From JBKDZP01 sp047971315 (GTDB lineage: Bacteria > Bacillota_I > Bacilli_A > RF39 > UBA660): a stretch of DNA of 64,000 bases. Shown here piece after piece: positions 7,442 to 17,085 of the stretch (the first letter of the stretch is position 1; each line of letters begins with the position of its first letter). The position numbers and the translations under genes are program-made. The notes under the pieces were generated by a model that did no database searches, was not told where the DNA came from, and saw only the letters and a list, made by a program, of their open reading frames with translations. The stretch lies in NCBI GenBank assembly GCA_047971315.1, contig JBKDZP010000007.1, positions 1 to 64,000 on the forward strand, given 5' to 3'.

Positions 7442-9217
7442 ATGGAACAAATAAAACAAAAACTATCATTAGTACCAAATAAACCAGGATGTTACTTAAT
7501 GAAAAATAAAAATTCAAATATTATATATGTTGGAAAAGCAAAAAAATTAAAAAATAGATTGTCATCATATTTCAGAGGAAAACATACTGGTAAAACCGCT
7601 AAATTAGTTGGGGAAATTGTTGACTTTGAATATGTAGTTGTGGGTAGTGAAACAGAATCATTAATACTAGAACTTAATTTAATCAAAGAACATGATCCAA
7701 AATATAATATATTGCTTAGAGATGATAAAAGTTATCCATACATTGAATTAACAAATACTGATGTACCGAGATTACAAATAGTTAGAAATTTAAATCGAAA
7801 AAAAAATAAATCAAGGCTTTATGGTCCATATCCAAATGTAACAGCAGCTAGAAATACTGTTAATTTATTAAATAGAATGTACCCACTTAGAAAATGTAAT
7901 ATATTTGAAAAAAGGCCATGTCTTTATTATCATATTGGTCAGTGTTTAGGGTATTGTAGTAATAAAGTTGAAAAAGAACAAATACTAAAAATGGAATTAG
8001 AAATTATTAAATTTTTAAGAGGTGACCACACAATTGTTACAACAAATTTAGAAAAAGAAATGATGAATGAAAGTAATAAATTAAATTTTGAAAAAGCAAA
8101 AGAATTAAAAAAATTATTAGATTATATAAAAATAACATTAGTAAAACAAAAAGTAGAAATAAGAGACAATATTGATCGAGATTTATTTGGTTATTTTGTA
8201 ACTAAAGGATACATATCAATACAAGTATTTTTTATTAGAGATGGAAAAATATTGGAACGCCACTATAAAATATTTCCATTAATAGATGAAGTAGAAGAAG
8301 AATTAACTAGATATATAGCAAATTTTTATCAAAAGAATTTTTTATTACCTAAAGAATTATTAGTTCCTGAAATTGTAGATATTAACTTGTTAGAATCATA
8401 CTTAAATATCCCAGTGCACGCACCTATTAAAGGTGTTAAAAAAGAACTAATAGAAATGGCTAATAAAAATGCATTTATAACACTTAATGAGCAAATAGAA
8501 TTAATAAATAAAGATGTAAATAAAACAACTCTAGCAAATGAAGAATTAATGAAGTTGCTTAAATTAGATAAACTAGATAGAATAGAATTATTTGATAACT
8601 CTCACTTGTTTGGTACGTTTAGTGTTAGTGGAATGGTAGTATTTATTGATGGAAAACCAGCTAAAAATGAATTTCGAAAATTTAAGATTATAACTGATAC
8701 AAATGATGAATATTCAATGATGAGAGAAGTCACATATAGACGATATTTTAAAGTTTTAAAAGAAAATCTAGTTCAACCTGATTTAATAATAGTAGATGGT
8801 GGATTAGGTCAAATAAATATTGTTAGAGAAGTAATAAATAGTTTAGGATTAAAAATTATGGTTGTAGGACTCAAAAAAAATACTAAACATACAACAAGTA
8901 ATTTACTTGCATTTGAACCATTATCTGAATTAGAAATTGATAGAAAAAGTAACTTATTTTATTATTTAGAAAGAATGCAAGATGAAGTTCATAATTATAC
9001 TATTGCTTATCATAAACAAATAAGAAGCAAAGGTAGTCTAGAAAGCATTTTAGATTTAGTAGCTGGCATTGGAACAGTTAGAAAAAAAGAATTAATCAAA
9101 AAATATAAAACAATCACAAAATTAAAATCATTATCTTTATCTGAATTATGTTTAATACTACCTTCAAATACAGCAAAAAATTTATTTAATTATTTAGAAA
9201 ACTATGATAAAGTATAA
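7442..9217 (+). CDS. uvrC: Excinuclease ABC subunit C
   Basis: Makes both incisions in UvrABC nucleotide excision repair. 591 aa, normal length. Order: GIY-YIG nuclease at residues ~13-90 (KPGCYLM, IIYVGKAKKLKNRLSSYF), Cys-rich linker (CNIFEKRPCLYYHIGQCLGYC), UVR motif near 200-230, RNase H-like second nuclease (ELFDNSHLFGT, IIVDGGLGQI) and helix-hairpin-helix pair at the end. The ATG at 7442 follows AAGGGTG; the upstream in-frame GTG is part of that ribosome site. uvrA and uvrB are not in the window. Divergent from the broken yigZ. Confidence 0.95.
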   Translation: MEQIKQKLSLVPNKPGCYLMKNKNSNIIYVGKAKKLKNRLSSYFRGKHTGKTAKLVGEIVDFEYVVVGSETESLILELNLIKEHDPKYNILLRDDKSYPYIELTNTDVPRLQIVRNLNRKKNKSRLYGPYPNVTAARNTVNLLNRMYPLRKCNIFEKRPCLYYHIGQCLGYCSNKVEKEQILKMELEIIKFLRGDHTIVTTNLEKEMMNESNKLNFEKAKELKKLLDYIKITLVKQKVEIRDNIDRDLFGYFVTKGYISIQVFFIRDGKILERHYKIFPLIDEVEEELTRYIANFYQKNFLLPKELLVPEIVDINLLESYLNIPVHAPIKGVKKELIEMANKNAFITLNEQIELINKDVNKTTLANEELMKLLKLDKLDRIELFDNSHLFGTFSVSGMVVFIDGKPAKNEFRKFKIITDTNDEYSMMREVTYRRYFKVLKENLVQPDLIIVDGGLGQINIVREVINSLGLKIMVVGLKKNTKHTTSNLLAFEPLSELEIDRKSNLFYYLERMQDEVHNYTIAYHKQIRSKGSLESILDLVAGIGTVRKKELIKKYKTITKLKSLSLSELCLILPSNTAKNLFNYLENYDKV

Positions 9218-9276
9218 AAAAATGTGAAAATAAATTTATAATGTGTTATAATAAATAACAATTTATGGGGGTATAT

Positions 9277-9669
9277 ATGAAAAATAAAGAAAAATTAAAA
9301 ATCAATATTTCAGGAAAAGAACAAAACAAAGGAGAAATAGTATATAATAATTTAATTGATAACTTAAATTTAAGTGAAGTGGAACAATTAGAATATTTGA
9401 AATCTAGAGTAGCATATTTAGAACTAGAACTGCAAAATAAAATGATGACAATTATACTATGTGTTATAAGTTTGATTGGAATTGGATTAGGTTTATATTT
9501 AATGGTTTTAGATATTTATTTTTTAGGTGTAATATTCGTTGTCACTACATTTTCATTAGTAGTAATTAGATTTTACTTAATGTATCATAATACTGTTAAA
9601 ACAACTAAAAATATAGAATTTGATAAAATAGAAAATTTAAGAAAATTACTTAATACAACTTTAAAATAA
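9277..9669 (+). CDS. Small membrane protein, two transmembrane helices
   Basis: 130 aa. A charged N-terminal half (to ~60) precedes two hydrophobic helices (MTIILCVISLIGIGLGLYLM and the following ~22 residues), then a basic tail. No family recognised. The ATG at 9277 is chosen because GGGGG lies just before it; the ATG at 9265 would overlap that site. A TTATAAT -10 lies upstream near 9244. Single-gene unit closed by a terminator. Confidence 0.6.
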   Translation: MKNKEKLKINISGKEQNKGEIVYNNLIDNLNLSEVEQLEYLKSRVAYLELELQNKMMTIILCVISLIGIGLGLYLMVLDIYFLGVIFVVTTFSLVVIRFYLMYHNTVKTTKNIEFDKIENLRKLLNTTLK

Positions 9670-9700
9670 AATTAGGTTTAACAATCTAATTTTTCTTTTT
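9668..9700 (+). terminator. Rho-independent terminator
   Basis: AAAATTAG/CTAATTTT 8-bp stem, 10-nt loop, then a T-rich run. Confidence 0.65.
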
Positions 9701-9870
9701 GTATAACAAATATAAAAAATTAGAATGAATAGTTTTGTAAATAATGTAAAATAAGTAATTTCAATTATTTAATTTATATGATATGATGATAGAGTAGTAA
9801 ATAGAGTATAAATAATGTTTAAAAAGCAGACTATTTTATGCTATAATATATAATATAAGGAGGAAATTTT

Positions 9871-10569
9871 ATGACACCACATATAAAAGCAAAGAAAGAA
9901 GAAATAGCAAAAACAGTAATAATGCCAGGGGATCCAGTACGTACTAAGTTAATTGCTGAAAAATATTTAACTGATTATAAATTAGTTAATGATGTTAGGA
10001 ATATTTTAGCATATACTGGTTATTATAAAAATAAACTAGTAACAATTATGGCATCAGGGATGGGAATTCCTAGTATGGGAATATATTCGTATGAATTATT
10101 CAAATTTTATGATGTTGATAATATAATTAGGGTAGGAACAAGTGGTTCATATAGTGAACAATTAAATGTTAGAGATTTATTTTTAGTTGAAAAAAGTTAT
10201 TCAGATTCAACATATGGACTTGTTCAATCAGGAGATACAAGTAATTTTAAATTTAGTTCTAAATTATTGAATGATAAAATAAAAACAATTGCTCTTGAAA
10301 AAAATATTAATATTTTAGAAGGTACAATTTATTGTAGTGAAGTATTTTATAAACAAAATGAAAACTTTAAAGAAGTAAAAGAAAAATATGGTTGTCAATG
10401 TGTTGAAATGGAAAGTTTTTCATTATTCCATAATGCACAAGTTTTAAATAAACAAGCAAGCTGTATAGTAACTATTTCAGATAGCTTTGTTACAAATGAA
10501 GCACTTTCAAGTGATGAGAGAGCAACATCATTTATGACAATGGTAGAATTAGCTTTAGAATCAATTTAA
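9871..10569 (+). CDS. deoD: Purine nucleoside phosphorylase, DeoD type
   Basis: Phosphorolysis of purine (deoxy)nucleosides to base and (deoxy)ribose-1-phosphate; salvage pathway. 232 aa, typical for the hexameric DeoD family. Motifs: VIMPGDPVR (phosphate site), ASGMGIPSMGIYS, RVGTSGSY, GCQCVEMESF (ribose site) and TISDSF, whose Asp is the expected catalytic acid. An AAGGAGG ribosome site precedes the ATG. The M16 gene pair follows 10 nt later, so they may be co-transcribed. Confidence 0.92.
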   Translation: MTPHIKAKKEEIAKTVIMPGDPVRTKLIAEKYLTDYKLVNDVRNILAYTGYYKNKLVTIMASGMGIPSMGIYSYELFKFYDVDNIIRVGTSGSYSEQLNVRDLFLVEKSYSDSTYGLVQSGDTSNFKFSSKLLNDKIKTIALEKNINILEGTIYCSEVFYKQNENFKEVKEKYGCQCVEMESFSLFHNAQVLNKQASCIVTISDSFVTNEALSSDERATSFMTMVELALESI

Positions 10570-10579
10570 GGAGGATATT

Positions 10580-11839
10580 ATGAATTATAAAAAAATAGAT
10601 AAGCAATATTATAATCTACATATGATTCAAACTGATGCATTCAAAACAATAAATGTATCAATTAATTTTAAAAGAAAAATAAATAAAGAAGAAATATCTT
10701 TTCGTAATTTTTTAGGTAACATTTTAGTTAATTCTTCATTTAATTATAAAACAAAAAAAGAATTAGAAATTCAAACGGAAGAATTATATAATATTAAGAT
10801 TAACTGTAATTGTTATAATTCAGGTAACTATCATATACTATCGTTTAATCAAAGATTTTTGAACGAAAAATATACTGAAGCTGGAATGAATAAAAAATCA
10901 ATAGAATTTTTAAAAGAAATAGTATTCAATCCAAATATAGAAAATAATGAATTTCTAAAAGAATCTTTTAATTTAACACAAAGATTTGTTGTAGAACAAC
11001 AAGAATTGATAAAAGAAGACCCAGTACTTTATGCTAGAGTTAGAATGTTAGAAGAAATGGAACCAAATTCTGTTGTATCTTTAAGACCATTTGGATATAT
11101 TGAAGATTCATTGAAAATAAATAAGAAAAATTTATATGATTTTTATTTAAAAATGTTAGAAGAAGACATAGTTGATATATATGTAATTGGTGATTTTGAT
11201 TTAGATGAAATGGAACAACTTTTAAATGTAAATATTAATACGGTAAAAGAAAAAAGTATAACTCATTTTGTTAATATATATGAAAAAAAGGATCATGCTA
11301 GAATATTAAAAGAAAGTAGTGATATTAATCAAAGTAAACTAGATATTGGATTTAGAGTAGAGGAATTATCCTTATTTGAATCTCAATATGTAATAAACGT
11401 TGTATCATCTATACTAGGATCTGGTGGAGATTCAAAATTGTTTAAAATAGTTAGAGAAGAAAACTCTTTATGCTACCATATATCTTCTTCAGTATCTGCA
11501 TTATATCATTTATTTGAAATTAGAAGTGGAATTGATGGCGAAAACTTTGATAAAACATTTGAACTAATTAAAGAACAAATTGTATCAATGAAAAAAGGTG
11601 AATTTACTGATGAAGATATAAATAAAGCTAAATTAACATATATAAGTGCTGTTGAAGAGTTAACAGATTCACCATCCGCAATAATTCAAAATTATATTAG
11701 TCATGAATATTTAGGTTATGATTTACTTGATGCTAGAATTGACAATATAAATAAAGTCACTAAAGAAATGATTGTAGAAACAGTAAATAAAATACATCTT
11801 GATACAATATTTTTATTAGAAGGGAGTAAAAATGGATGA
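10580..11839 (+). CDS. ymfF: M16-family peptidase-like protein, non-catalytic partner (YmfF type)
   Basis: 419 aa with the M16 fold. The HxxEH zinc motif expected in the N-terminal domain is absent, while the C-terminal part keeps the LGSGGDSKLFKIVREENSLCY signature. M16 enzymes of this kind act as pairs of one catalytic and one non-catalytic subunit, and the next gene is the catalytic member. Overlaps that gene by 4 nt (ATGA), so translation is coupled. Substrate unknown; in Bacillus the pair is linked to peptide processing. Confidence 0.8.
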   Translation: MNYKKIDKQYYNLHMIQTDAFKTINVSINFKRKINKEEISFRNFLGNILVNSSFNYKTKKELEIQTEELYNIKINCNCYNSGNYHILSFNQRFLNEKYTEAGMNKKSIEFLKEIVFNPNIENNEFLKESFNLTQRFVVEQQELIKEDPVLYARVRMLEEMEPNSVVSLRPFGYIEDSLKINKKNLYDFYLKMLEEDIVDIYVIGDFDLDEMEQLLNVNINTVKEKSITHFVNIYEKKDHARILKESSDINQSKLDIGFRVEELSLFESQYVINVVSSILGSGGDSKLFKIVREENSLCYHISSSVSALYHLFEIRSGIDGENFDKTFELIKEQIVSMKKGEFTDEDINKAKLTYISAVEELTDSPSAIIQNYISHEYLGYDLLDARIDNINKVTKEMIVETVNKIHLDTIFLLEGSKNG

Positions 11840-13119
11840 AAAAAGTTATATTTGATAAATTAGACTTAGAACTATATAGTGAAACACTTGAAAATGGACT
11901 TGATATTTATATTGTACCAAGAACTATTGGAAAAAACATTTATGCAACATTCACAACTAAATATGGTTCTATTCATAATGAATTTATTCCTCATGGAGAA
12001 AGTGATTATGTAAAAGTACCAAATGGGATAGCTCATTTTCTAGAACATAAAATGTTTGAGCAAGAAAATGGCGAAGATCCTTTTTCACTTTATTCAAAAA
12101 ATGGAAGTAACTGTAATGCTTTCACAACTTTTTACAATACAACATATTTATTTTCAGGAACTAAATTTTTTGAAGAAAATATAAATTTACTTCTAAATTT
12201 TGTTCAAGATCCTTATTTTACTGAAGAAAATGTTGAAAAAGAAAAAGGAATAATTGTAGAAGAAATAAAAATGTATAAAGATGAACCTTATGTATGTGGT
12301 GAAGAAATACTTTTAGAAAATGCTTTTTTTAATCATTCTGTAAATGTATCAATTGCAGGATCTGAAGACAGTGTAGTATCTATTACAAAAGAAGATTTAT
12401 ACACTTGTTACAAAACATTTTATCATCCATCTAATATGTTCTTAGTTATTACAGGAAATGTAGAACCTGAAGAAGTAATTAAAATAATAAAAGAAAATCA
12501 AGATAAAAAAGAATTTGAAAAATCAAATAAAATTGAAATTAGAGAAGTAAATGAACCAAATGAAGTAAAAGTAAAAGAAGCTACTATTTGTATGAATGTA
12601 GTTATCCCAAAAGCTTTTATTGGTTATAAATTTAATATAGAAAACTTAAATTTAACAGTTGAAGAAATAACTGTATACTTAAATATACTTGCCGATTTAA
12701 AATTTAGTAATGTTGCAACATTTACTGAACAATTATTAAATAATGAAAAAATAAGTAGTGATATTGAGTATGTAGTAACTAGAGCGGGTAAACATTTATT
12801 TATGATGATTTTAGCAGATACAAAAAAACCAACTGAATTCATTTCAAGTATTAAAGAAGAAATTACAAAATGGGATATAAAAGAAGAAGATTTTAATCGT
12901 AAGAAAAAAGCAGCAATCAGTTCATTTTTATATATGAGTGATAATGTATATAATGTTAATAGAAAAGTTATGAATGATGTAATATTTAAAGGTGGAGCTG
13001 ATTCTAAATTATATGATAAGTATCAAAGATTAAATTTTAATGATTTAAAAAATATTTTTGATAATTTATCATTTGATAATAATACAACTCTAACAATTAA
13101 TCCAAATAAAACAAAATAA
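11836..13119 (+). CDS. ymfH: M16-family zinc metallopeptidase (YmfH type)
   Basis: 427 aa, cytoplasmic (no signal peptide). The inverted zinc motif HxxEH is seen as HFLEH near residue 73, with the distal Glu in EKGIIVEEIKMYKDEP, and the C-terminal non-catalytic domain follows. It pairs with the upstream ymfF-type protein. The ATG at 11836 overlaps the preceding TGA; ribosome site GGGAG. Confidence 0.85.
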   Translation: MKKVIFDKLDLELYSETLENGLDIYIVPRTIGKNIYATFTTKYGSIHNEFIPHGESDYVKVPNGIAHFLEHKMFEQENGEDPFSLYSKNGSNCNAFTTFYNTTYLFSGTKFFEENINLLLNFVQDPYFTEENVEKEKGIIVEEIKMYKDEPYVCGEEILLENAFFNHSVNVSIAGSEDSVVSITKEDLYTCYKTFYHPSNMFLVITGNVEPEEVIKIIKENQDKKEFEKSNKIEIREVNEPNEVKVKEATICMNVVIPKAFIGYKFNIENLNLTVEEITVYLNILADLKFSNVATFTEQLLNNEKISSDIEYVVTRAGKHLFMMILADTKKPTEFISSIKEEITKWDIKEEDFNRKKKAAISSFLYMSDNVYNVNRKVMNDVIFKGGADSKLYDKYQRLNFNDLKNIFDNLSFDNNTTLTINPNKTK

Positions 13120-13171
13120 CTTGCTAATATCTTATATATAATATACAATATATATAAGATATGGAGGATGT

Positions 13172-13558
13172 ATGAAAAATAAATTTACCAATGGATTTAC
13201 TTTAGTTGAATTAATGGGTGTAATAATTATTTTAGGACTAATAAGTTTAATAATTGTTCCAACTGTAAATAATAGTTTAAAAGAAAATAAAAAAAGTTTA
13301 TGTTCAACTCAAATTGATTATATAGTTGCAGCTGCTAAAAACTATGGAGCTGATAATATTTTTAGTTTACCTGATTTAGGCGGAGACCCTCTTGTTGTAA
13401 CACTGAGCAAACTACAAAGTAATGGGTATTTAGACGAAGATATAGTTAACCCACTTACAAAAAAAACATTTTCTCCTGAACCTTATGTAACAATAACTAA
13501 AACTAATAAAGGATATACTTATGTAATTGATTTTGATACAGAAAGTGCTTGTGAATAA
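13172..13558 (+). CDS. Type IV prepilin-like protein (ComGC-like)
   Basis: 128 aa. The N-terminus NGFTLVELMGVIIILGLISLI is a class III prepilin signal: a short basic leader, cleavage before the Phe of G/FTLVE, Glu at +5 and a hydrophobic helix. The remainder is a small globular domain with two Cys (CSTQ and a terminal SACE) that could form a disulfide. Pilins of this type build competence pseudopili or surface fibres. No comG operon or prepilin peptidase is near, but comEA-comEC occur at 56 kb. It stands alone with its own terminators. Confidence 0.8.
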   Translation: MKNKFTNGFTLVELMGVIIILGLISLIIVPTVNNSLKENKKSLCSTQIDYIVAAAKNYGADNIFSLPDLGGDPLVVTLSKLQSNGYLDEDIVNPLTKKTFSPEPYVTITKTNKGYTYVIDFDTESACE

Positions 13559-13560
13559 GA

Positions 13561-13588
13561 ATATAAGTAATAAACTTATATCTTTTTT
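13561..13588 (+). terminator. Terminator after pilin gene
   Basis: ATATAAGT/ACTTATAT 8-bp stem followed by CTTTTTT. Confidence 0.7.
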
Positions 13589-13666
13589 ATTTAAAAAATT
13601 TTATAATTAAAAAAAATTTATGATTAAAATAATTATAGATTACTATTATTGATTCTAATTATATTA

Positions 13667-13697
13667 ATATAAGTCATAGACTTGTATCTTTTTTTTT
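13667..13697 (+). terminator. Second, similar terminator
   Basis: ATATAAGTC/GACTTGTAT 9-bp stem with a 3-nt loop followed by C(T)9. It resembles the terminator ~100 bp upstream; the stretch between them has no gene. Confidence 0.65.
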
Positions 13698-13722
13698 GAT
13701 AGAATAATAGTGGTGATTAATT

Positions 13723-14451
13723 ATGATTTATACTTCAATAGAAAATAAAAAAATAAAAGATATAAAAAATTTAAATCGAAAGAAATTTCGAGATCAGACC
13801 AATCAATTTATAGTTGAGGGAGAACATTTAGTTTTAGAAGCTTATAAGGCTAAATATTTAACTGAACTAATATTAGAAAAAAATGAAATATTTAATTTAG
13901 ATATAAAAACAAGTTATGTCACAAAAGAAATTTTGAATTATATAAGCGAATTAGAAAATCCACCAAAAATAATGGGAATTTGTAATAAAATTAAAAACAA
14001 AGAATTACTTGGAAATAAAATCTTAATTCTAGATAATATTCAAGATCCAGGAAATTTAGGTACAATAATTAGAAGTGCAGTAGCATTTAATATTGATACA
14101 ATAGTTTTAGGAGAAGGTAGTGTTGATTTATATAATTCAAAAGTTATTAGAGCAGCGCAAGGAATGATTTATAATATAAATATTATAAATATAAATTTAA
14201 TTGATTTAATACCAAAATTGAAATTAGAAAACTATAAAATTTTTGGTACAAAGGTAACAAATGGAAAAAGTTTAAAAAAACTTGAAAAATATGATAAATT
14301 TGCTATAATAATGGGAAACGAAGGAAATGGAATGTCAGATGCTGTAACAAATCTTTGTGATGATCACATTTATATTGAAATGTCTCCTGTTTGTGAAAGT
14401 TTAAATGTAGGAATTGCAGCAAGTATTATTTTATATGAATTAAATAAGTAG
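13723..14451 (+). CDS. TrmH/SpoU-family RNA 2'-O-methyltransferase
   Basis: 242 aa. An N-terminal substrate-binding domain (KFRDQTNQFIVEGEHLV) precedes the SPOUT knot domain: LDNIQDPGNLGTIIRSA (motif 1), IMGNEGNGMS (motif 2) and IEMSPVCESLNVGIAASI (motif 3). These are the SAM-binding trefoil-knot motifs. The exact target (23S rRNA or tRNA ribose) cannot be told from sequence; RlmB-like is likely. Ends directly before rimM. Confidence 0.85.
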   Translation: MIYTSIENKKIKDIKNLNRKKFRDQTNQFIVEGEHLVLEAYKAKYLTELILEKNEIFNLDIKTSYVTKEILNYISELENPPKIMGICNKIKNKELLGNKILILDNIQDPGNLGTIIRSAVAFNIDTIVLGEGSVDLYNSKVIRAAQGMIYNINIININLIDLIPKLKLENYKIFGTKVTNGKSLKKLEKYDKFAIIMGNEGNGMSDAVTNLCDDHIYIEMSPVCESLNVGIAASIILYELNK

Positions 14452-14460
14452 GTGGAAAAA

Positions 14461-14952
14461 ATGACATATATATTTATAGGAACAATAGTAAATACACATG
14501 GAATAAAAGGTGAAGTTAGAATTTCTTCTGATGTTGAATATAAAAAATTAATTTTTAAAAGCGGAATGAAAATTTATATTGGAAATAATCATGAAGAATT
14601 AATTATTTCAAAATATAGATATCATAAAATATATGATATGGTTATTTTTGAAGATTTAAATGATATAAATGAAGTGATTTGTTTTAAAGGGGAGAAGGTT
14701 TTTATTAATAAAGATGATATTCAAATTGAAGGTTATTTTGATGAAGATTATATTGGACTATTAGTTCATACTGATCATTTAATTGGTGAAGTAATTAAAG
14801 TATTAAATAATAATGGACAAAAATTATTATTAATAAAAGGTAAAAATAGAAATTATTATATACCTAAAGTAGATGATTTTATAAATAAAATTGATTTAGA
14901 AAAAAAATGTATATATATTAATGAAATACCAGGTTTAATTGATGAAGATTGA
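14461..14952 (+). CDS. rimM: 16S rRNA processing protein RimM
   Basis: Assists 30S head assembly, binding S19. 163 aa: the N-terminal beta-barrel starts YIFIGTIVNTHGIKGEVRI and the C-terminal PRC-barrel includes DFINKIDLEKKCIYI and the end IPGLIDED. The ATG at 14461 is preferred over the in-frame GTG at 14452, because AGGTGG is the ribosome site. The TGA stop overlaps the start of trmD, the usual rimM-trmD-rplS arrangement. Confidence 0.92.
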   Translation: MTYIFIGTIVNTHGIKGEVRISSDVEYKKLIFKSGMKIYIGNNHEELIISKYRYHKIYDMVIFEDLNDINEVICFKGEKVFINKDDIQIEGYFDEDYIGLLVHTDHLIGEVIKVLNNNGQKLLLIKGKNRNYYIPKVDDFINKIDLEKKCIYINEIPGLIDED

Positions 14953-15628
14953 TATAATAACTTTATTTCCATCAATGTATAGTGGTTTTCTAAATGAGTC
15001 TATTATTAAACGAGCAATAAATAAAAATCTAATTTCAATAAATATTCATAATTTAAGAGATTATTCAACAGATAAATTTAATAGAGTTGATGATTATCAA
15101 ATTGGTGGAGGAGCAGGAATGGTAATAATGCCGGAACCAGTATTTAATGCCATTGAAAGTATTAAAACATCTAATTCATTTGTAATTATGCTTACACCTC
15201 AAGGAGTAAAGTATAATCAAAAAATTGCATATGATTTAAGTGAATATAAACATTTAATTTTATTGTGTGGACACTATGAAGGATTTGATGAACGAATACT
15301 TAGTATTGTAGACATGGAATTAAGTATTGGAGACTATATCTTAACAGGTGGAGAATTAGCAAGTATGATAGTTACAGATTCAATTGTTAGATTAGTAGAT
15401 GGGGTAATTGAAAAAGAATCACACGAAAATGAGACATTTAATAATAATCTTTTAGACTATCCTGTTTATACTAAACCAATTGATTTTAGAGGAATAATTG
15501 TTCCGGATGTTTTATTATCAGGACATCATGAAAATATAAGAAAATGGCGTTATGAACAAAGTTTTAAAAAAACACAAAAAGTTAGACCTGATCTATTAGA
15601 AATGGGGAATGTTAATGAAAAAAAATAA
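14942..15628 (+). CDS. trmD: tRNA (guanine-37-N1)-methyltransferase
   Basis: Methylates G37 next to the anticodon and prevents frameshifting. The 228 aa begin MKIDIITLFPSMY; the knot motifs are QIGGGAGMVI, LCGHYEGFDERI and SIGDYILTGGELASM, all canonical. Translation is coupled to rimM by an 11-nt overlap. The gene ends inside the start of the next, uncharacterised gene, which separates trmD from rplS here. Confidence 0.95.
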   Translation: MKIDIITLFPSMYSGFLNESIIKRAINKNLISINIHNLRDYSTDKFNRVDDYQIGGGAGMVIMPEPVFNAIESIKTSNSFVIMLTPQGVKYNQKIAYDLSEYKHLILLCGHYEGFDERILSIVDMELSIGDYILTGGELASMIVTDSIVRLVDGVIEKESHENETFNNNLLDYPVYTKPIDFRGIIVPDVLLSGHHENIRKWRYEQSFKKTQKVRPDLLEMGNVNEKK

Positions 15629-16145
15629 CTATATTGTTTCTAAAACAAATTCTTATGGTGATTTAATTGTTATTGATTATTCTAAAATTAATGGACTTAA
15701 ATTAGCTCCAAAAGATGGACTTGATTATCCTGGAGTTAGTGTGAATTCTTTCACAATAATTAAACCATCTTTTATCGAAAAAGCACTAAAACGTAAAATT
15801 AAGATTAAACTAAATTATTATTTTCAAAATATAATTTCATTTTTAGATGATGATGACTCAAATCAAAAAACAATTGATAAATATTCAGATGAAGAAGATG
15901 ATGGAACTAGATATATGGAAGTTTTAAATGATTTAACACGATATAAAAATATAGTAGAATACAAATATAAAAAATTTTTAGATGATAAGTATATTTCATT
16001 CTTACAAAAGAAAATTTCAGTATTAGAAAATGAAATAAAATCAAAAATAATAAATCAAAATTTGGTTATTCAAATGAATGCTAAAAAAATTATGAATAGT
16101 TATCCTATTTATGAAGAAGTACAAGAAAAAGGTAAATCACGTTAA
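15615..16145 (+). CDS. Uncharacterised protein between trmD and rplS
   Basis: 176 aa from the ATG at 15615 (ribosome site GGGG; ATG 15609 also open). It contains an acidic run (SFLDDDDSN ... SDEEDDGTRYM) and a Lys/Glu-rich, probably coiled-coil, C-terminal part (FLQKKISVLENEIKSKI). No domain recognised. It overlaps trmD, so it is part of the rimM-trmD operon. That location suggests a link to translation or RNA modification, but this is only guilt by association. Confidence 0.6.
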   Translation: MKKNNYIVSKTNSYGDLIVIDYSKINGLKLAPKDGLDYPGVSVNSFTIIKPSFIEKALKRKIKIKLNYYFQNIISFLDDDDSNQKTIDKYSDEEDDGTRYMEVLNDLTRYKNIVEYKYKKFLDDKYISFLQKKISVLENEIKSKIINQNLVIQMNAKKIMNSYPIYEEVQEKGKSR

Positions 16146-16168
16146 AATAAATTTTAAAGGAGGATTAT

Positions 16169-16591
16169 ATGGAATATAAAAAATTTAATAATAAATATAT
16201 AGTTAGAATTGATAAACAAGAAGAAATACTAGAAACATTATTTAATTTTTGTAAACAAGAAAATATATTTCTTGGAACAGTAAATGGTATTGGAGCTGTT
16301 AACGATATAACAATTGGTTTATTTGATACGGTAAATAAAAAATATAATTCAGAACAATTTAAAAAAGATTTTGAAATCGTTTCACTTGTAGGTAATATAT
16401 CTAAAATGAAAAATGAAATTTATCTTCATATGCATATGTCAGTATCAGATTCTAATTATAATGTAATTGGAGGACATTTAAATAAAGCATATGTAAGTGC
16501 AACATGTGAAGTAATAATTGAAAAAATAGACGGTGAAGTTAATAGAGAATTTAATGAACAAATAGGCCTTAATTTATACAAATTTAACTAA
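16169..16591 (+). CDS. PPC/PCC (DUF296) domain protein
   Basis: 140 aa, a single plants-and-prokaryotes-conserved domain. Key features are the N-terminal IVRIDKQEEILETLFNFC, the LGTVNGIGAVNDITIG strand-turn, and YLHMHMSV followed by IGGHL, whose His residues form the conserved metal-binding site of the trimeric family. Family members are often annotated as DNA-binding; the role in bacteria is not established. Ribosome site AAAGGAGG. Confidence 0.8.
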   Translation: MEYKKFNNKYIVRIDKQEEILETLFNFCKQENIFLGTVNGIGAVNDITIGLFDTVNKKYNSEQFKKDFEIVSLVGNISKMKNEIYLHMHMSVSDSNYNVIGGHLNKAYVSATCEVIIEKIDGEVNREFNEQIGLNLYKFN

Positions 16592-16701
16592 ACATATTTA
16601 CAAAAAATAACAAATATGATAAACTTTATTAGTTAGTGATCCGCTGTTTACAATATTTAAATAAAATATGATCATATTTAAAAGAAAAGGAGAGTGACAT
16701 T
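16592..16701 (+). promoter_or_regulatory. rplS 5' region, possible L19 leader RNA
   Basis: The stretch carries a GC-richer block, gtgatccgctgtttac (16636-16651), that stands out from its AT-rich surroundings and resembles the conserved part of Firmicute ribosomal-protein L19 leaders. It also has the 16-bp palindrome AAATATGATCATATTT at 16664-16679 near the ribosome site and a CATATTT/AAATATG pair upstream. Autoregulation by L19 would be expected if the leader is real; I cannot confirm the family match. Confidence 0.4.
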
Positions 16702-17046
16702 ATGAATTTAGTTGATAAAATAACTAAGAGTCAAATTAGAACTGATTTACCAGAATTTAGAGTTGGAGATACTGTAAGAGTTGATGTTAAAATTGTTGAA
16801 GGTAAAAGAGAAAGAATCCAAGCTTACGAAGGAATTGTAATTTCAATTCAAGGAAGTGGTATTGGAAGAAACTTTATCGTTAGAAAACTTTCATCAGGTG
16901 TTGGAGTTGAAAGAACATTTCCAATGAATTCACCAACAATCGATTCAGTTACAGTTATTCGTAAAGGTAAAGTAAGACAAGCTAAATTAGGATATTTAAG
17001 AAATTTAGTTAGACAACCTAGAATTAAAGAAAGACGAGATAAATAA
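16702..17046 (+). CDS. rplS: 50S ribosomal protein L19
   Basis: 114 aa, full length. Canonical L19 text: PEFRVGDTVRVDVKIVEGKRERIQ, AYEGIVISIQGSG, IGRNFIVRKLSSGVGVERTF and KLGYLRNL. Sits at the 30S-50S interface. Ends in a terminator overlapping the stop codon. Confidence 0.97.
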   Translation: MNLVDKITKSQIRTDLPEFRVGDTVRVDVKIVEGKRERIQAYEGIVISIQGSGIGRNFIVRKLSSGVGVERTFPMNSPTIDSVTVIRKGKVRQAKLGYLRNLVRQPRIKERRDK

Positions 17047-17070
17047 GACTGTAATAAGTCTTATTTTTTT
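17042..17070 (+). terminator. Terminator of rplS
   Basis: AATAAGAC/GTCTTATT 8-bp stem followed by a T-run. Confidence 0.75.
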
Positions 17071-17085
17071 AAAGGGGTAATTTTT

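Noticed and set aside
13561..13697. Two similar terminators as a mobile repeat
   Set aside because: Similarity is limited to the short stem and T-run, common to many terminators in this window.
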